From Gammaproteobacteria bacterium (lineage in GTDB: Bacteria; Pseudomonadota; Gammaproteobacteria; PS1; Pseudothioglobaceae): DNA of 58,819 nt. Below the pieces are notes generated by a model that searched no databases, had not been told where the DNA came from, and saw nothing but the letters and a program-made list of their open reading frames with translations. This document shows, in pieces, positions 21,050 to 29,267 of this stretch. Location: the NCBI GenBank assembly GCA_029243595.1, contig JAQWRQ010000019.1, positions 1-58,819 on the forward strand, given 5' to 3'. The translations under genes and the position numbers were made by a program. Each line of letters begins with the position of its first letter. The first letter of the stretch is position 1.

Positions 21050-23118
21050 GTGCGTCTAAAACGGTAAATAACACCTAATAACATTAGCGCCAAAACAATC
21101 ATTGGCCACCACACCACTTGATTGTGTTTTTGGCGAAAATCCTCTCTTAATTGAGGGTTAATGCGTAAATATTTGAGTGTATTTCTTGCCATTGCATGGG
21201 GTTTTGAATTAGTTAACCATTGGTGGTAAAGGCCGTATGACTTTGGAATAAAACCCCAAACCCAAGGCGCATCTTCACGCAATATGGCCACCATTTTATC
21301 AATGAGTACTTGCCTGTCAGCAGAATTTGGCATATTTTTCATTTGCTCAAATAATTTATCATATTCGGCATTTTGATAGTTAGCACCATTTTCTCCGCCT
21401 GTTTCAACTTTGGAGTTTTTTCCATACAATAAGAATAGGAAGTTCTCCGGATCAGGGTAATCTGCATTCCAGCCTAATTCAAACAATTGAGTTTGACCTT
21501 TGCTCATTTTATCTTGCAGTCGATTATAGCTACTTGATCTAATCACCAATTGAATGCCAATTTTTTTAAATTGTTTTCTGATCCAGTCTAGCCTTGGCTG
21601 GTCTTCTGCACTGCTGGCAGTTGTATCAAAATACAAAACAAGAGGCTTGTTGGTAGTTGGATCAATACCTTTAGCGTATCCTGCTTGCACCATCAAATCT
21701 TCTGCTTTAGAAATATCCTTACGCTTATCTAATGCATCGTAAACAAATGGATTGTAACTCTCGGCCGCACCAAAAATACCAGCAGGAATTGGCCCGTGGG
21801 CCGCGCTACCGCGACCATTTCTAAAAATAGAAATATATTCTTCTTCATTAATGGCAATTGAAATGGCTTGCCTTAATTTTTGAGTAGATGATGTATAACC
21901 GCCAACTGTTGTATCTAGCATATTAAAAGCAGTGTAATAAACGCTGGTACTATTACTGGTGAGTAGGCGAATATTTTTACCGCTCATTCTTGGCGCTAAA
22001 ACAGTTTGACCTTTGGCTTTAACCTCAATGGCTTGATCAAAATTATCACTAGAGATACCCGATTTATCATAATATCCTTGTAAAAATTTATTCCAATAAG
22101 GTGCAGTTTCTTTTTCTAGTAAGAAATGCACTCTATCTAAAAATGGCAGTTTTTTATTCTGGTCAACCAACAAGTGATTTTCTATATCGCTGTCTTCACC
22201 TGTACTTGGGTAATACTCATCATGAAAATTAAGGTTTTTCTGAAGGATCATTTCCTTGTTTGGATTATTAACCGTTAATTGAAAAGGCCCCGTTCCTACT
22301 GGATACCAGTCCAGTACAATGTTTTTATCAATCAAGCCTTGTTGTGCATAAAACGCATCTGCCTCTGGCGGTATAGCGGTAAAAAATGGCATGGCTAACC
22401 AGTATAAAAACTGCTCTTGAACGCCGTTTACCTTTATAGAATAACGATATTTATCTAACACTTTAACACCTGATATTTGATGCTGAGTTAAATCAAGTAC
22501 GCCTTTAGCACTTTTTAGTTCAGCGTTTAAATCATCAAGACCAACAATCATCTCACTCATTAAACTTAGTATCGGAGAATGTAGTTTGGGATTAGCTAAA
22601 CGCTTAATTTGATGCACAAAGTCACTGGCAACCAATTCTCTTGTTGCGGTTTTTTCAAAATTACTCAAATAATTAATACGACTAAGGTCAGCATCACTTA
22701 GCGCAAGATTTTTTTCAACAAAGGCAGGATGGTTTTGATACATTATCCCCGGCTTGATTTGCAAAATATAGCGTGAAAAAGCCGCGGACTGTCTATCCAC
22801 AGCTGGAATCTCATCACCTTTTTCATTGTAATAATGTACTTGTGGCATATGTGCCAATACACCTGGTATTAAAGTATAAGGTCGTTTTAAATAGTGATAT
22901 TGCAGTGGCGTCTCATACACCGACTGAATAAAAGTCCACTCATTCGAAGAATACGAACGTGCTGGGTCTAAATGCTTTGGACGTGCAGAAAAAGAACTGT
23001 AAAGTGTATTGTCTAGTCTTTGCGCATCAGGGTACGGGTTATTCCAGGGCTCAGTACAGGCACCTAATAGAGGTAAAACAGCCCATATTAAAAGCTTTAT
23101 ATGTTTATAATTCAACAT
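21046..23118 (-). CDS. Family 5 solute-binding lipoprotein with C-terminal membrane anchor
   Basis: The 690-residue protein is a large extracellular solute-binding protein of the oligopeptide/dipeptide ABC class (SBP family 5). The signal peptide ends in a lipobox Leu-Gly-Ala-Cys with the lipidated residue at Cys21. Family features include Pro-Val-Gly-Thr-Gly-Pro-Phe and, near the end, Asp-Tyr-Pro-Asp-Pro-Glu-Asn-Phe. The C terminus has an extra hydrophobic helix (about 668-686) followed by arginines, as if anchored in a membrane at both ends. No permease or ATPase gene is adjacent, so the transport partner is unknown. It is transcribed divergently from fabI. Confidence 0.85.
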   Translation of the reverse strand: MLNYKHIKLLIWAVLPLLGACTEPWNNPYPDAQRLDNTLYSSFSARPKHLDPARSYSSNEWTFIQSVYETPLQYHYLKRPYTLIPGVLAHMPQVHYYNEKGDEIPAVDRQSAAFSRYILQIKPGIMYQNHPAFVEKNLALSDADLSRINYLSNFEKTATRELVASDFVHQIKRLANPKLHSPILSLMSEMIVGLDDLNAELKSAKGVLDLTQHQISGVKVLDKYRYSIKVNGVQEQFLYWLAMPFFTAIPPEADAFYAQQGLIDKNIVLDWYPVGTGPFQLTVNNPNKEMILQKNLNFHDEYYPSTGEDSDIENHLLVDQNKKLPFLDRVHFLLEKETAPYWNKFLQGYYDKSGISSDNFDQAIEVKAKGQTVLAPRMSGKNIRLLTSNSTSVYYTAFNMLDTTVGGYTSSTQKLRQAISIAINEEEYISIFRNGRGSAAHGPIPAGIFGAAESYNPFVYDALDKRKDISKAEDLMVQAGYAKGIDPTTNKPLVLYFDTTASSAEDQPRLDWIRKQFKKIGIQLVIRSSSYNRLQDKMSKGQTQLFELGWNADYPDPENFLFLLYGKNSKVETGGENGANYQNAEYDKLFEQMKNMPNSADRQVLIDKMVAILREDAPWVWGFIPKSYGLYHQWLTNSKPHAMARNTLKYLRINPQLREDFRQKHNQVVWWPMIVLALMLLGVIYRFRRT

Positions 23119-23148
23119 CGTATCAATTATAAATACTTAAGGAGTCTT

Positions 23149-23934
23149 ATGGGTTTTTTAACAGGAAAAAGAGCGCTAATTGTTGGTGTTGCATCTAACC
23201 GATCTATTGCATGGGGTATTGCTGAATCAATGGCCAAACAAGGCTGTGAAATTGCACTCACTTACCAAAACGATAAATTAAAAAAACGCGTTGATAAATG
23301 TGCGGTTGTTTGTAATTCTGACATTGTTATTCCTTGCGATGTGGGCACTGACGAAAGTATCGATGCCACCTTTGCAGAGCTTAAAAACCATTGGGATAAC
23401 TTTGATATCTTAGTCCATTCTGTTGCTTTTGCACCGCGTGAGGCATTGGATGGTAATTATGTTGAAGCCACTACACGTGAAAACTTTGCCACAGCGCACG
23501 ACATCAGCTCATACAGTTTTACCGCTTTAGCCAAAAGTGCAAGCCCAATGCTTAATGACAATGGCGCCCTACTAACCGTGAGTTACTTAGGTGCTATTCG
23601 CGCGATTCCTAACTACAATGTTATGGGTGTTGCTAAGGCTTCACTTGAGGCTAATGTTCGCTATATGGCAGCTGCTATGGGTCCTGAAAAAGGTATTCGC
23701 GTTAATGCTGTATCTGCCGGACCAATTAAAACATTGGCAGCGAGTGGCATTAAAGACTTTGGCAAACTATTAGACTATGCCGCTGATAGTTCTGCACTTA
23801 AACGTAACGTAACCATTGACGAGGTAGGTAATGCTGCAGCCTTCTTGTGTTCAGACTTAGCGTCGGGTATTACGGGTGAAGTTACTTACATTGATTCTGG
23901 TTACAACTTCTATGATAAGGGCCCTGATTTATAA
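23149..23934 (+). CDS. fabI: Enoyl-ACP reductase FabI
   Basis: FabI catalyses the last, NADH-dependent step of each fatty-acid elongation cycle. The 261-residue short-chain dehydrogenase has [11 protein letters not shown] near the N terminus and the Tyr-X6-Lys catalytic pair in Asn-Tyr-Asn-Val-Met-Gly-Val-Ala-Lys. The start at 23149 follows AAGGAG (23139-23144) and gives the standard Met-Gly-Phe-Leu start. An in-frame ATG at 23101 lies inside the divergent neighbour. A strong terminator follows. Confidence 0.96.
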   Translation: MGFLTGKRALIVGVASNRSIAWGIAESMAKQGCEIALTYQNDKLKKRVDKCAVVCNSDIVIPCDVGTDESIDATFAELKNHWDNFDILVHSVAFAPREALDGNYVEATTRENFATAHDISSYSFTALAKSASPMLNDNGALLTVSYLGAIRAIPNYNVMGVAKASLEANVRYMAAAMGPEKGIRVNAVSAGPIKTLAASGIKDFGKLLDYAADSSALKRNVTIDEVGNAAAFLCSDLASGITGEVTYIDSGYNFYDKGPDL

Positions 23935-23950
23935 TCAGCAAAACTTATCC

Positions 23951-23984
23951 AAAAAAAGACCTGCTAAATTGCAGGTCTTTTTTT
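23951..23984. terminator. Bidirectional intrinsic terminator between fabI and ppiD
   Basis: The GACCTGC/GCAGGTC stem has a six-base loop, flanked by seven A on the left and a T run on the right, so it reads as an intrinsic terminator on both strands. It separates the convergent fabI and ppiD genes. Confidence 0.92.
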
Positions 23985-24004
23985 TGTTTTAAAGTTAGCT
24001 AACT

Positions 24005-25849
24005 TTATAAACGCTCAGTAAAAATTTCTAAATCTGCATTTTTTCTTAGCGTTGTCAAAATACCCTTAAAGACTTCATCTGATTCAAAGCTCAACAAAGA
24101 ACGTGCTAATGCATTATTTGGCGCTTCATCAGGCGCTTTAACTTTTGATAGAGAAATCACAACAGACTCACGCTTGTTTAAACTCTGAGCACTGTAAGTC
24201 GTGCTATTGTGTGGCTTAGACAAGGCGAATACTTTATTAACAATCATCACATCTGCTTTATCAGAATCGCGTTTAATCCAGCCAACTTTGTTCCATTTAA
24301 GTTGGTTTTTGTCCATTAGCGTCTGTACTGTTTCAGTATCACCGTTTACCAATGACTCTGAAATTTTCTTAGCAATATCATCCACAAAAGTTTTTGCTAA
24401 TAACGTCGTTAGGTGGGTGTTGATCTCACCCTTAACTTCGTCAAATGATTTTTGTCGTTGTGCTAGTTTATCCTTAACCCTAAGCACCACTATCCTATCA
24501 CCAGGCAATTCAACTGGCTCAGAGTTTTCACCCTTGTTAAACACTACGTCACTAAAAGCTGCATTAGTAAACTTTTGCTCGTATTGCGTGTTGTTTTGAG
24601 TGAAAAACTCAGACGTGTTTAATTTAAGACTCATTTGATCTGCCACCTCTTCCAAACTAACCTCATAAGCCAAATTGGTTAACTGTTCAGTTAAATCATA
24701 AAGTGATTTTTGCGCCTTTGTTTGTTTGTAAAGCTTGGTTAAATCATCACGTACAGATTCAAATGACTTGATATCGCCTACTTGAATTGCGTTTAGTTTA
24801 ATCACATGGTAGCCAAATTCTGTTTTCACTGGCTCAGCTACTTCACCTACTTTCATGCTAAATACTTTAGCCTCAAACTCAGGCATCATAACACCTAAAG
24901 TAAAGAACCCTAGATCACCACCAGCATCTTTTGAGCCTGTATCTTGAGAATGTGTTGCTGCTAATTTAGCAAAATCAGCACCTGCGTTTAACTGGGTAAT
25001 GATCTGATCTGCTTGCTGTTTAGACTCCACCAAGATATGCTGAGCTTGACGTTCTTCTTCTGTGGTGAAACGCTCTTTCTCATCTTCGTAGAAGTTAAAC
25101 AGTTCATCATCATTAACTTGAATACCTTTGGCGATTTGATCAAGTGATAATTCAACAAAGCCCACCTTGAGTTTCTGAGGCTCAGAAAAAGATTCTTTTT
25201 GATTGTCATAAAAATCTTTAACACTCTCGGGTGCTACTTTTACTTTATCTGAATAATTGTTTGCATTGAGCTGAATGTAATTAAATTCACGTTGTTGATC
25301 GTTAAGTGCTTGTAAATTTTTCAATGCAGAAGGTGTTACAAAAGCAGAATCTAATAAGTTATATTTGATTTGACCCTGAGTTAGTTCTGCTAATTTAGTT
25401 GTCTCGTACGCTACATCGCTATAACCATTAAGTGCTAATAGCTTCTTGTACCTTTCTATAGAAAATCGCCCATCGACTTTAAAGACATTGTTAGACTGAA
25501 TCAGCGCTTGTAGTTCTTCAGGCGTTGTTGCATGACCCATATCCTCAGCAAGCTGATCTAAAAGGCGTCTATTAACCATTGATTCAAGCGTGGATTGCTT
25601 AAGTATGTTGTCAAACTCAGCTGTGTATTTTTCAGCTAACTCTTGCTGCAGTTGTCTTTTCTTTGGATTGAATTCTGACAAGAACTCTTCTTTTGATATC
25701 TCTTCACTATTAATAGTAGCTACCGTTTCTCCCGAACCATTGAAGTCAACACCATAAAGAGCGGTAATAATAAAAGTCAGTGAAATTAAGCCAACGATCA
25801 CATAGGTAATTACACCTTTAGACTTTTCCTTGATTGAGTTTAACATCAT
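24005..25849 (-). CDS. ppiD: Periplasmic folding chaperone PpiD
   Basis: PpiD is an inner-membrane-anchored periplasmic chaperone with an inactive or weak parvulin domain, acting near the Sec translocon. The 614-residue protein has an N-terminal membrane helix (about 12-32), a SurA-N-like domain, a parvulin domain (about 262-355, from Gln-Ala-Gln-His-Ile-Leu-Val to Gly-Tyr-His-Val-Ile-Lys-Leu) and a C-terminal helical region. Two ATGs in tandem (25849, 25846) make the exact start uncertain by one codon. Position next to hupB is conserved in gammaproteobacteria; here two tRNA genes sit between. Confidence 0.93.
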   Translation of the reverse strand: MMLNSIKEKSKGVITYVIVGLISLTFIITALYGVDFNGSGETVATINSEEISKEEFLSEFNPKKRQLQQELAEKYTAEFDNILKQSTLESMVNRRLLDQLAEDMGHATTPEELQALIQSNNVFKVDGRFSIERYKKLLALNGYSDVAYETTKLAELTQGQIKYNLLDSAFVTPSALKNLQALNDQQREFNYIQLNANNYSDKVKVAPESVKDFYDNQKESFSEPQKLKVGFVELSLDQIAKGIQVNDDELFNFYEDEKERFTTEEERQAQHILVESKQQADQIITQLNAGADFAKLAATHSQDTGSKDAGGDLGFFTLGVMMPEFEAKVFSMKVGEVAEPVKTEFGYHVIKLNAIQVGDIKSFESVRDDLTKLYKQTKAQKSLYDLTEQLTNLAYEVSLEEVADQMSLKLNTSEFFTQNNTQYEQKFTNAAFSDVVFNKGENSEPVELPGDRIVVLRVKDKLAQRQKSFDEVKGEINTHLTTLLAKTFVDDIAKKISESLVNGDTETVQTLMDKNQLKWNKVGWIKRDSDKADVMIVNKVFALSKPHNSTTYSAQSLNKRESVVISLSKVKAPDEAPNNALARSLLSFESDEVFKGILTTLRKNADLEIFTERL

Positions 25850-25967
25850 AATATTTTGAACGGTACTTTGCGCTATGCACTAAAACCATTTGTTAATAAA
25901 AAATAAGAATTATAAACGAAAACACTCATGCACTTAAAAGGCTTTATCTTGTGAGTAAAGAATGGAT

Positions 25968-25997
25968 AAAAAAAGCAACCGATTGGCTGCTTTTTTT
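25968..25997 (-). terminator. Terminator downstream of the tRNA genes
   Basis: A hairpin, GCAACC/GGCTGC with one mismatch and a GATT loop, is flanked by seven A and seven T. On the minus strand it lies 30 bp after the tRNA-Asp CCA end and should end the tRNA transcript before ppiD. Confidence 0.8.
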
Positions 25998-26027
25998 AAA
26001 ATTTCGCAATATTTGCAAAAGAAAATA

Positions 26028-26104
<77 letters not shown>

Positions 26105-26116
26105 GAAATGTTTTTT

Positions 26117-26192
26117 TGGTGGGCGATACTGGGCTTGAACCAGTGACCCTCGCCTTGTAAGGGCGATGCTCTCCCAACTGAGCTAATCGCCC
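26117..26192 (-). tRNA. tRNA-Val (anticodon TAC)
   Basis: The 76-nt cloverleaf has acceptor stem GGGCGAT/ATCGCCC, D arm AGCTCAGTTGGGAGAGC, anticodon stem-loop TCGCC-CTTACAA-GGCGA, T-arm sequence GGTTCAAGCC, A as discriminator and an encoded CCA. A promoter-like sequence and a leader hairpin lie upstream. Confidence 0.95.
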
Positions 26193-26203
26193 AAAAAAAC
26201 TAT

Positions 26204-26262
26204 GCCCGACACTTAAATCTAAGCACCGGACAAATTATACTTAAAAATTAATTATTTATTAA
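26204..26262 (-). promoter_or_regulatory. Promoter and leader hairpin of the tRNA-Val-tRNA-Asp unit
   Basis: On the minus strand TTAATA (26262-26257), 17 bases, then a perfect TATAAT (26239-26234) form a sigma-70-type promoter that overlaps the 3' end of hupB. Just downstream, 26231-26220 and 26215-26204 can pair over 12 positions with four G-U pairs around a four-base loop, making a leader hairpin ending about 11 bases before the tRNA-Val 5' end. A predicted start near 26227 would remove the outermost few pairs. Confidence 0.6.
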
Positions 26263-26527
26263 CTGATTCTTTAAGTAATTTACCTGCTTTAAATGCAGGT
26301 ACTTTAGATGCTTTGATTTGAATCGCTGCACCTGTTTGTGGGTTGCGGCCTGTACGTGCTGCACGGTCTCTTACTAAAAAGCTACCAAAACCTGTAATAG
26401 CAACATTGTCGCCACCTGCTAATGCACCAGTAATTGCGCCAGTTGTTGCGTCTAATGCGCGGGCTGCGTCTGCCTTAGTTAAACCTGAAGCATCTGCAAT
26501 TGCTGCTACTAAATCTGATTTGTTCAT
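26252..26527 (-). CDS. hupB: Nucleoid protein HU-beta
   Basis: HU is a small histone-like DNA-bending protein. The 91-residue product starts Met-Asn-Lys-Ser and has Gly-Phe-Gly-Ser-Phe, [12 protein letters not shown] and Val-Pro-Ala-Phe-Lys-Ala-Gly-Lys, closest to HU-beta. AGGAG lies before the ATG at 26527. It has a strong promoter at 26603-26630 and a terminator-like hairpin in its leader. The gene is next to ppiD apart from the tRNA pair. Confidence 0.96.
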   Translation of the reverse strand: MNKSDLVAAIADASGLTKADAARALDATTGAITGALAGGDNVAITGFGSFLVRDRAARTGRNPQTGAAIQIKASKVPAFKAGKLLKESVNK

Positions 26528-26566
26528 GTTTTATTCTCCTGTGTAGTAAATTGTCTTTCTCTGTTT

Positions 26567-26597
26567 AAAAAAACAAAGCCTTGATCAAAAAGCTTTG
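26567..26597 (-). terminator. Terminator-like hairpin at the hupB leader start
   Basis: CAAAGC (26597-26592 on the minus strand) pairs with GCTTTG (26579-26574) around a 12-base loop and is followed by seven T. It could end the upstream ccm transcript. Because the hupB promoter lies just before it, the hairpin would also be at the very 5' end of the hupB mRNA, where it might attenuate or protect the transcript. Confidence 0.62.
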
Positions 26598-26602
26598 AAT
26601 GG

Positions 26603-26630
26603 ATTATCCATCAAAAACCCCCGCTGTCAA
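26603..26630 (-). promoter_or_regulatory. Sigma-70 promoter of hupB
   Basis: A perfect TTGACA (complement of 26625-26630) is separated by 16 bases from GATAAT (complement of 26603-26608). It is the best sigma-70-type match noticed in the window and fits a highly expressed nucleoid protein. Transcription should begin near 26596. Confidence 0.82.
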
Positions 26631-26681
26631 TAGCTTTTCGTAAAATAATAGTATTCTTTATCTTCTGCCAATACCTTATTT

Positions 26682-27236
26682 TTATAGTGGGTTAATTAAA
26701 GGCAAAATATCATTTTTCCAAATACTGGGTGTTACCTCGCCTAAATGCTTAAATATAATCACACCTTTGTCATTCACCAAGAAAGTCTCTGGAACTCGAT
26801 ATACGCCTAATTCTAGGCCTAATTTTCCTGCTTCATCAAAAGCAACGAAATCAAAAGGATTGCCTCGCATGCTTAAAAAACAATCACCAAAATTGGTGTG
26901 GTCTCGGTCTGCTTCAACACAAGCACTCAATTTCTTTTTATCTTTGTAGTTAATGCCCATCATTTGCACCGAGTTAGATTTAGCAATATTGATTAGCATC
27001 TGGTGTTCTACATGACAAGTCGCACACCAAGACGCCCAAACATTAACCAAAGAAAACTTGTCTTTTAATCTACCTTGAGTAAAGAATTTTTCTCCTGTAT
27101 GAAAATCCACCACTTCAATATTAGGAAAATTTTTACCAATTAAAGGTGAGGGTAATTTCTTGGTATCGCGCCCCAAGCCATCTAGCAAAAAATAAGCCAA
27201 TACAACAAATAAGGCTAATGGTAGAAATTTACCCAC
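26682..27236 (-). CDS. ccmG: Thiol:disulfide oxidoreductase CcmG (DsbE)
   Basis: CcmG is a membrane-tethered periplasmic thioredoxin that helps reduce apocytochrome c before heme attachment. The 184-residue protein has an N-terminal anchor (about 4-20) and the active site Trp-Cys-Ala-Thr-Cys, with Cys71 and Cys74. The cis-proline loop is in Val-Pro-Glu-Thr-Phe. It ends the ccmC-D-E-G series, 15 bp after ccmE. In many gammaproteobacteria ccmF lies between ccmE and ccmG; here it does not. Confidence 0.92.
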   Translation of the reverse strand: MGKFLPLALFVVLAYFLLDGLGRDTKKLPSPLIGKNFPNIEVVDFHTGEKFFTQGRLKDKFSLVNVWASWCATCHVEHQMLINIAKSNSVQMMGINYKDKKKLSACVEADRDHTNFGDCFLSMRGNPFDFVAFDEAGKLGLELGVYRVPETFLVNDKGVIIFKHLGEVTPSIWKNDILPLINPL

Positions 27237-27251
27237 AGATGACTCTCATTG

Positions 27252-27677
27252 CTATTGTTCAGATTTTTTGGTTTTTTCTAAGGCATCAGCAACCTCAGGT
27301 GGCATGTAATTTTCATCATGCTTAGCAAGCACCTCTGTCGCCACAAAGATACCATTTACCAATGAACCAGTGGTAATAATGCCCTGACCTTCTCTAAACA
27401 AGTCTGGCAAGATGCCGGTATATTCAATGTTAAATTTATTTTTATTGTCCGTCACATCAAAGTTAACCGTCATATCTTTGCGTTTCACGCTATCTTTAGC
27501 GACCAAGCCACCCAAACGAAAACTCTTGCCAACAGGCGCCTTGCCCTCTGCCACTTCGGTAGGTGAATAAAAATAATTAGTATTACTGCCTAACGCTTGA
27601 AGCAGCAAAGTAATGGCTAATATAGCGCCCGCCACTAATAAAGCAACAAACACCATTCTATTTTGTCTTTTAGTCAT
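27252..27677 (-). CDS. ccmE: Heme chaperone CcmE
   Basis: CcmE covalently holds heme on a histidine and delivers it to the cytochrome c ligation complex. The 141-residue protein has one N-terminal membrane helix (about 8-28) and a periplasmic beta barrel. The heme-binding histidine is His120 in Leu-Ala-Lys-His-Asp-Glu-Asn-Tyr-Met-Pro-Pro, equivalent to His130 of Escherichia coli. Its ATG directly follows the ccmD stop codon. Confidence 0.95.
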   Translation of the reverse strand: MTKRQNRMVFVALLVAGAILAITLLLQALGSNTNYFYSPTEVAEGKAPVGKSFRLGGLVAKDSVKRKDMTVNFDVTDNKNKFNIEYTGILPDLFREGQGIITTGSLVNGIFVATEVLAKHDENYMPPEVADALEKTKKSEQ

Positions 27678-27842
27678 TTATTTATCTCTTGAATATTTAA
27701 TGCGTAATTGCGTAATAGCGTTTTCATGGAGGGATTTGGTTCTGAAAAACAAAACAGAAATCACCGCAAAAGTCAGGAAATACGAAAACCATATATAGTA
27801 GGTATATTTGTCAAATGATACCAAGTCAAGTAACGTTGTCAT
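27678..27842 (-). CDS. ccmD: Heme exporter accessory protein CcmD
   Basis: This 54-residue small protein begins Met-Thr-Thr-Leu-Leu-Asp-Leu-Val and has one transmembrane helix (about 15-33: Tyr-Ile-Trp-Phe-Ser-Tyr-Phe-Leu), then a short basic cytoplasmic tail. Position, topology and length fit CcmD, which helps release holo-CcmE from CcmABC. The ATG overlaps the ccmC stop (ATGA), and the TAA is followed at once by the ccmE ATG. CcmD sequences are poorly conserved, so the call rests mainly on context. Confidence 0.88.
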   Translation of the reverse strand: MTTLLDLVSFDKYTYYIWFSYFLTFAVISVLFFRTKSLHENAITQLRIKYSRDK

Positions 27843-28579
27843 CTTTCACCTCCGGTAATAATATCTTTAACCCAGCGTGAATTCTGCTCTCTCACTAACA
27901 CCTCATCTCTAGCGCGAAGTAACACCAAAGCGCCGTATAAAAACTTAAAGGCAAAACTCATTAGCATTAACGCAATAAACATATCGCTTTGCATCGAAAC
28001 CTTGGTCACGCTTACAGACGAGCCTTGGTGCAAACTGTTCCACCATTCAACTGAATAATAAATAATGGGGATGTTAACCAAACCCACAATCGCTAAAACT
28101 GAAGAAGCTTTGGCCGCAGTTTTTGGGTTATCAAAGGCATTATTAAGTGACATATAAGCCAAATACAAAAACAATAAAATCAGCTCAGAAGTCAAACGCG
28201 CATCCCATACCCACCAAGTACCCCACATTGGCTTACCCCATACAGCGCCAGTGACGAGCGCTAAAAAAGTAAAAGCTGCACCAATTGGTGCTGAAACGGA
28301 TGCCACCACATTGGCGAGTTTAATCTGCCAAATCAGGCCAATCGCACCAGCAATAGCCATGACTACATAAATAAATAAGCTCATCCATGCGGCGGGCACA
28401 TGCACATACATAATACGTACACTATCACCTTGCTGATAATCAGCCGGAGACACAACTAAACCCCAATATAAACCTGCCAAAGTTAAGGCGATAAACGGGT
28501 ACAAAAACCAAGGAATAAGTTTTTCGCTAATTCGGTAAAAATTTTGTGGCGAGGCAAACGCCTGAATCCATTTCCACAT
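27839..28579 (-). CDS. ccmC: Heme export/handling protein CcmC
   Basis: CcmC loads heme onto CcmE at the periplasmic face of the inner membrane. The 246-residue protein has six membrane helices and the tryptophan-rich Trp-Gly-Thr-Trp-Trp-Val-Trp-Asp motif at 119-126. His60 and His184 match exactly the numbering of the heme-ligating histidines in the Escherichia coli protein. ccmA and ccmB are not upstream: the next gene on that side is tsaB. The set is therefore split in this genome. Confidence 0.95.
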   Translation of the reverse strand: MWKWIQAFASPQNFYRISEKLIPWFLYPFIALTLAGLYWGLVVSPADYQQGDSVRIMYVHVPAAWMSLFIYVVMAIAGAIGLIWQIKLANVVASVSAPIGAAFTFLALVTGAVWGKPMWGTWWVWDARLTSELILLFLYLAYMSLNNAFDNPKTAAKASSVLAIVGLVNIPIIYYSVEWWNSLHQGSSVSVTKVSMQSDMFIALMLMSFAFKFLYGALVLLRARDEVLVREQNSRWVKDIITGGER

Positions 28580-28581
28580 AT

Positions 28582-28602
28582 TGATTAATGATTAATGATT
28601 AA
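28582..28602 (+). repeat. Three tandem copies of TGATTAA
   Basis: Three perfect 7-bp copies fill most of the short gap between ccmC and tsaB. They are too short and AT-rich to suggest more than slippage or spacing. Confidence 0.7.
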
Positions 28603-28612
28603 GAATTGCAAA

Positions 28613-29260
28613 TTATTTTAATGATTTCTGCGCCACATTATTGCGTAAATAAGTCGGTAATGGTAATTCATTATCATGCACACCCTTTTGATTTAAATAT
28701 AAATCAATCAAATTTTCAGCTTTTGGGTAGAAATCTGACGCACAATGCTTAACACCTGTTTGCTCAGAAAGCTCATTTTCGTAGACGCCCCAGCCCGTAC
28801 CTATGCCGATAAAATCTTGATTCAGTACATCAACTTCATTTGGTTTTTTTAAACTTTCATTAGATAGATTTTGATCTTGATACACCCCCCAATACACCTC
28901 ACCCATACGTGCATCAAGTGCTACAGCAATCTTATTAGATTTATATTTTTTGGCTGCGCCAAAGCCCACAAGCTCTAAAGTAGAAAAGCCCATGGTAGGA
29001 ATATCATAGGATAACGACATGCCTTGCACCACACCAATACACATGCGTACACCGGTAAATGCACCCGGGCCTTTGGTATAAACAATACTGTCTAAATCAG
29101 CCACAGCGATACCAGACTCGGCAAACACTTCATCACACAAAGGCAGAATAAGTCCTGAGCTTTTTGCCACATCTTTAACGAAACGGCTAACTTTCACCCC
29201 ATTAGTGTAAAGGCTCACTGAGCAAACCTCAGTACAAGTATCGATCGCTAATAAATTCAT
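28613..29260 (-). CDS. tsaB: tRNA t6A synthesis protein TsaB
   Basis: TsaB is the ASKHA-fold partner that, with TsaD and TsaE, makes N6-threonylcarbamoyladenosine at position 37 of tRNAs. The 215-residue protein has Leu-Ala-Ile-Asp-Thr-Cys near the start, Gly-Pro-Gly-Ala-Phe-Thr-Gly-Val-Arg at about 64-72, and Ala-Leu-Asp-Ala-Arg-Met-Gly-Glu-Val-Tyr-Trp-Gly. All are family signatures. It follows mtgA by 7 bp on the minus strand. Confidence 0.94.
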   Translation of the reverse strand: MNLLAIDTCTEVCSVSLYTNGVKVSRFVKDVAKSSGLILPLCDEVFAESGIAVADLDSIVYTKGPGAFTGVRMCIGVVQGMSLSYDIPTMGFSTLELVGFGAAKKYKSNKIAVALDARMGEVYWGVYQDQNLSNESLKKPNEVDVLNQDFIGIGTGWGVYENELSEQTGVKHCASDFYPKAENLIDLYLNQKGVHDNELPLPTYLRNNVAQKSLK

Positions 29261-29267
29261 AATCTTA

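Noticed and set aside
24201-24599. 132-codon plus-strand frame inside ppiD
   Set aside because: It is opposite a well-supported gene, with no ribosome-binding site or recognisable protein features; an antisense shadow.
28582-28602. Tandem TGATTAA repeats as a regulatory iteron
   Set aside because: There are only three short AT-rich copies in a 33-bp gap, with no replication or regulator gene nearby; slippage is the simpler explanation.
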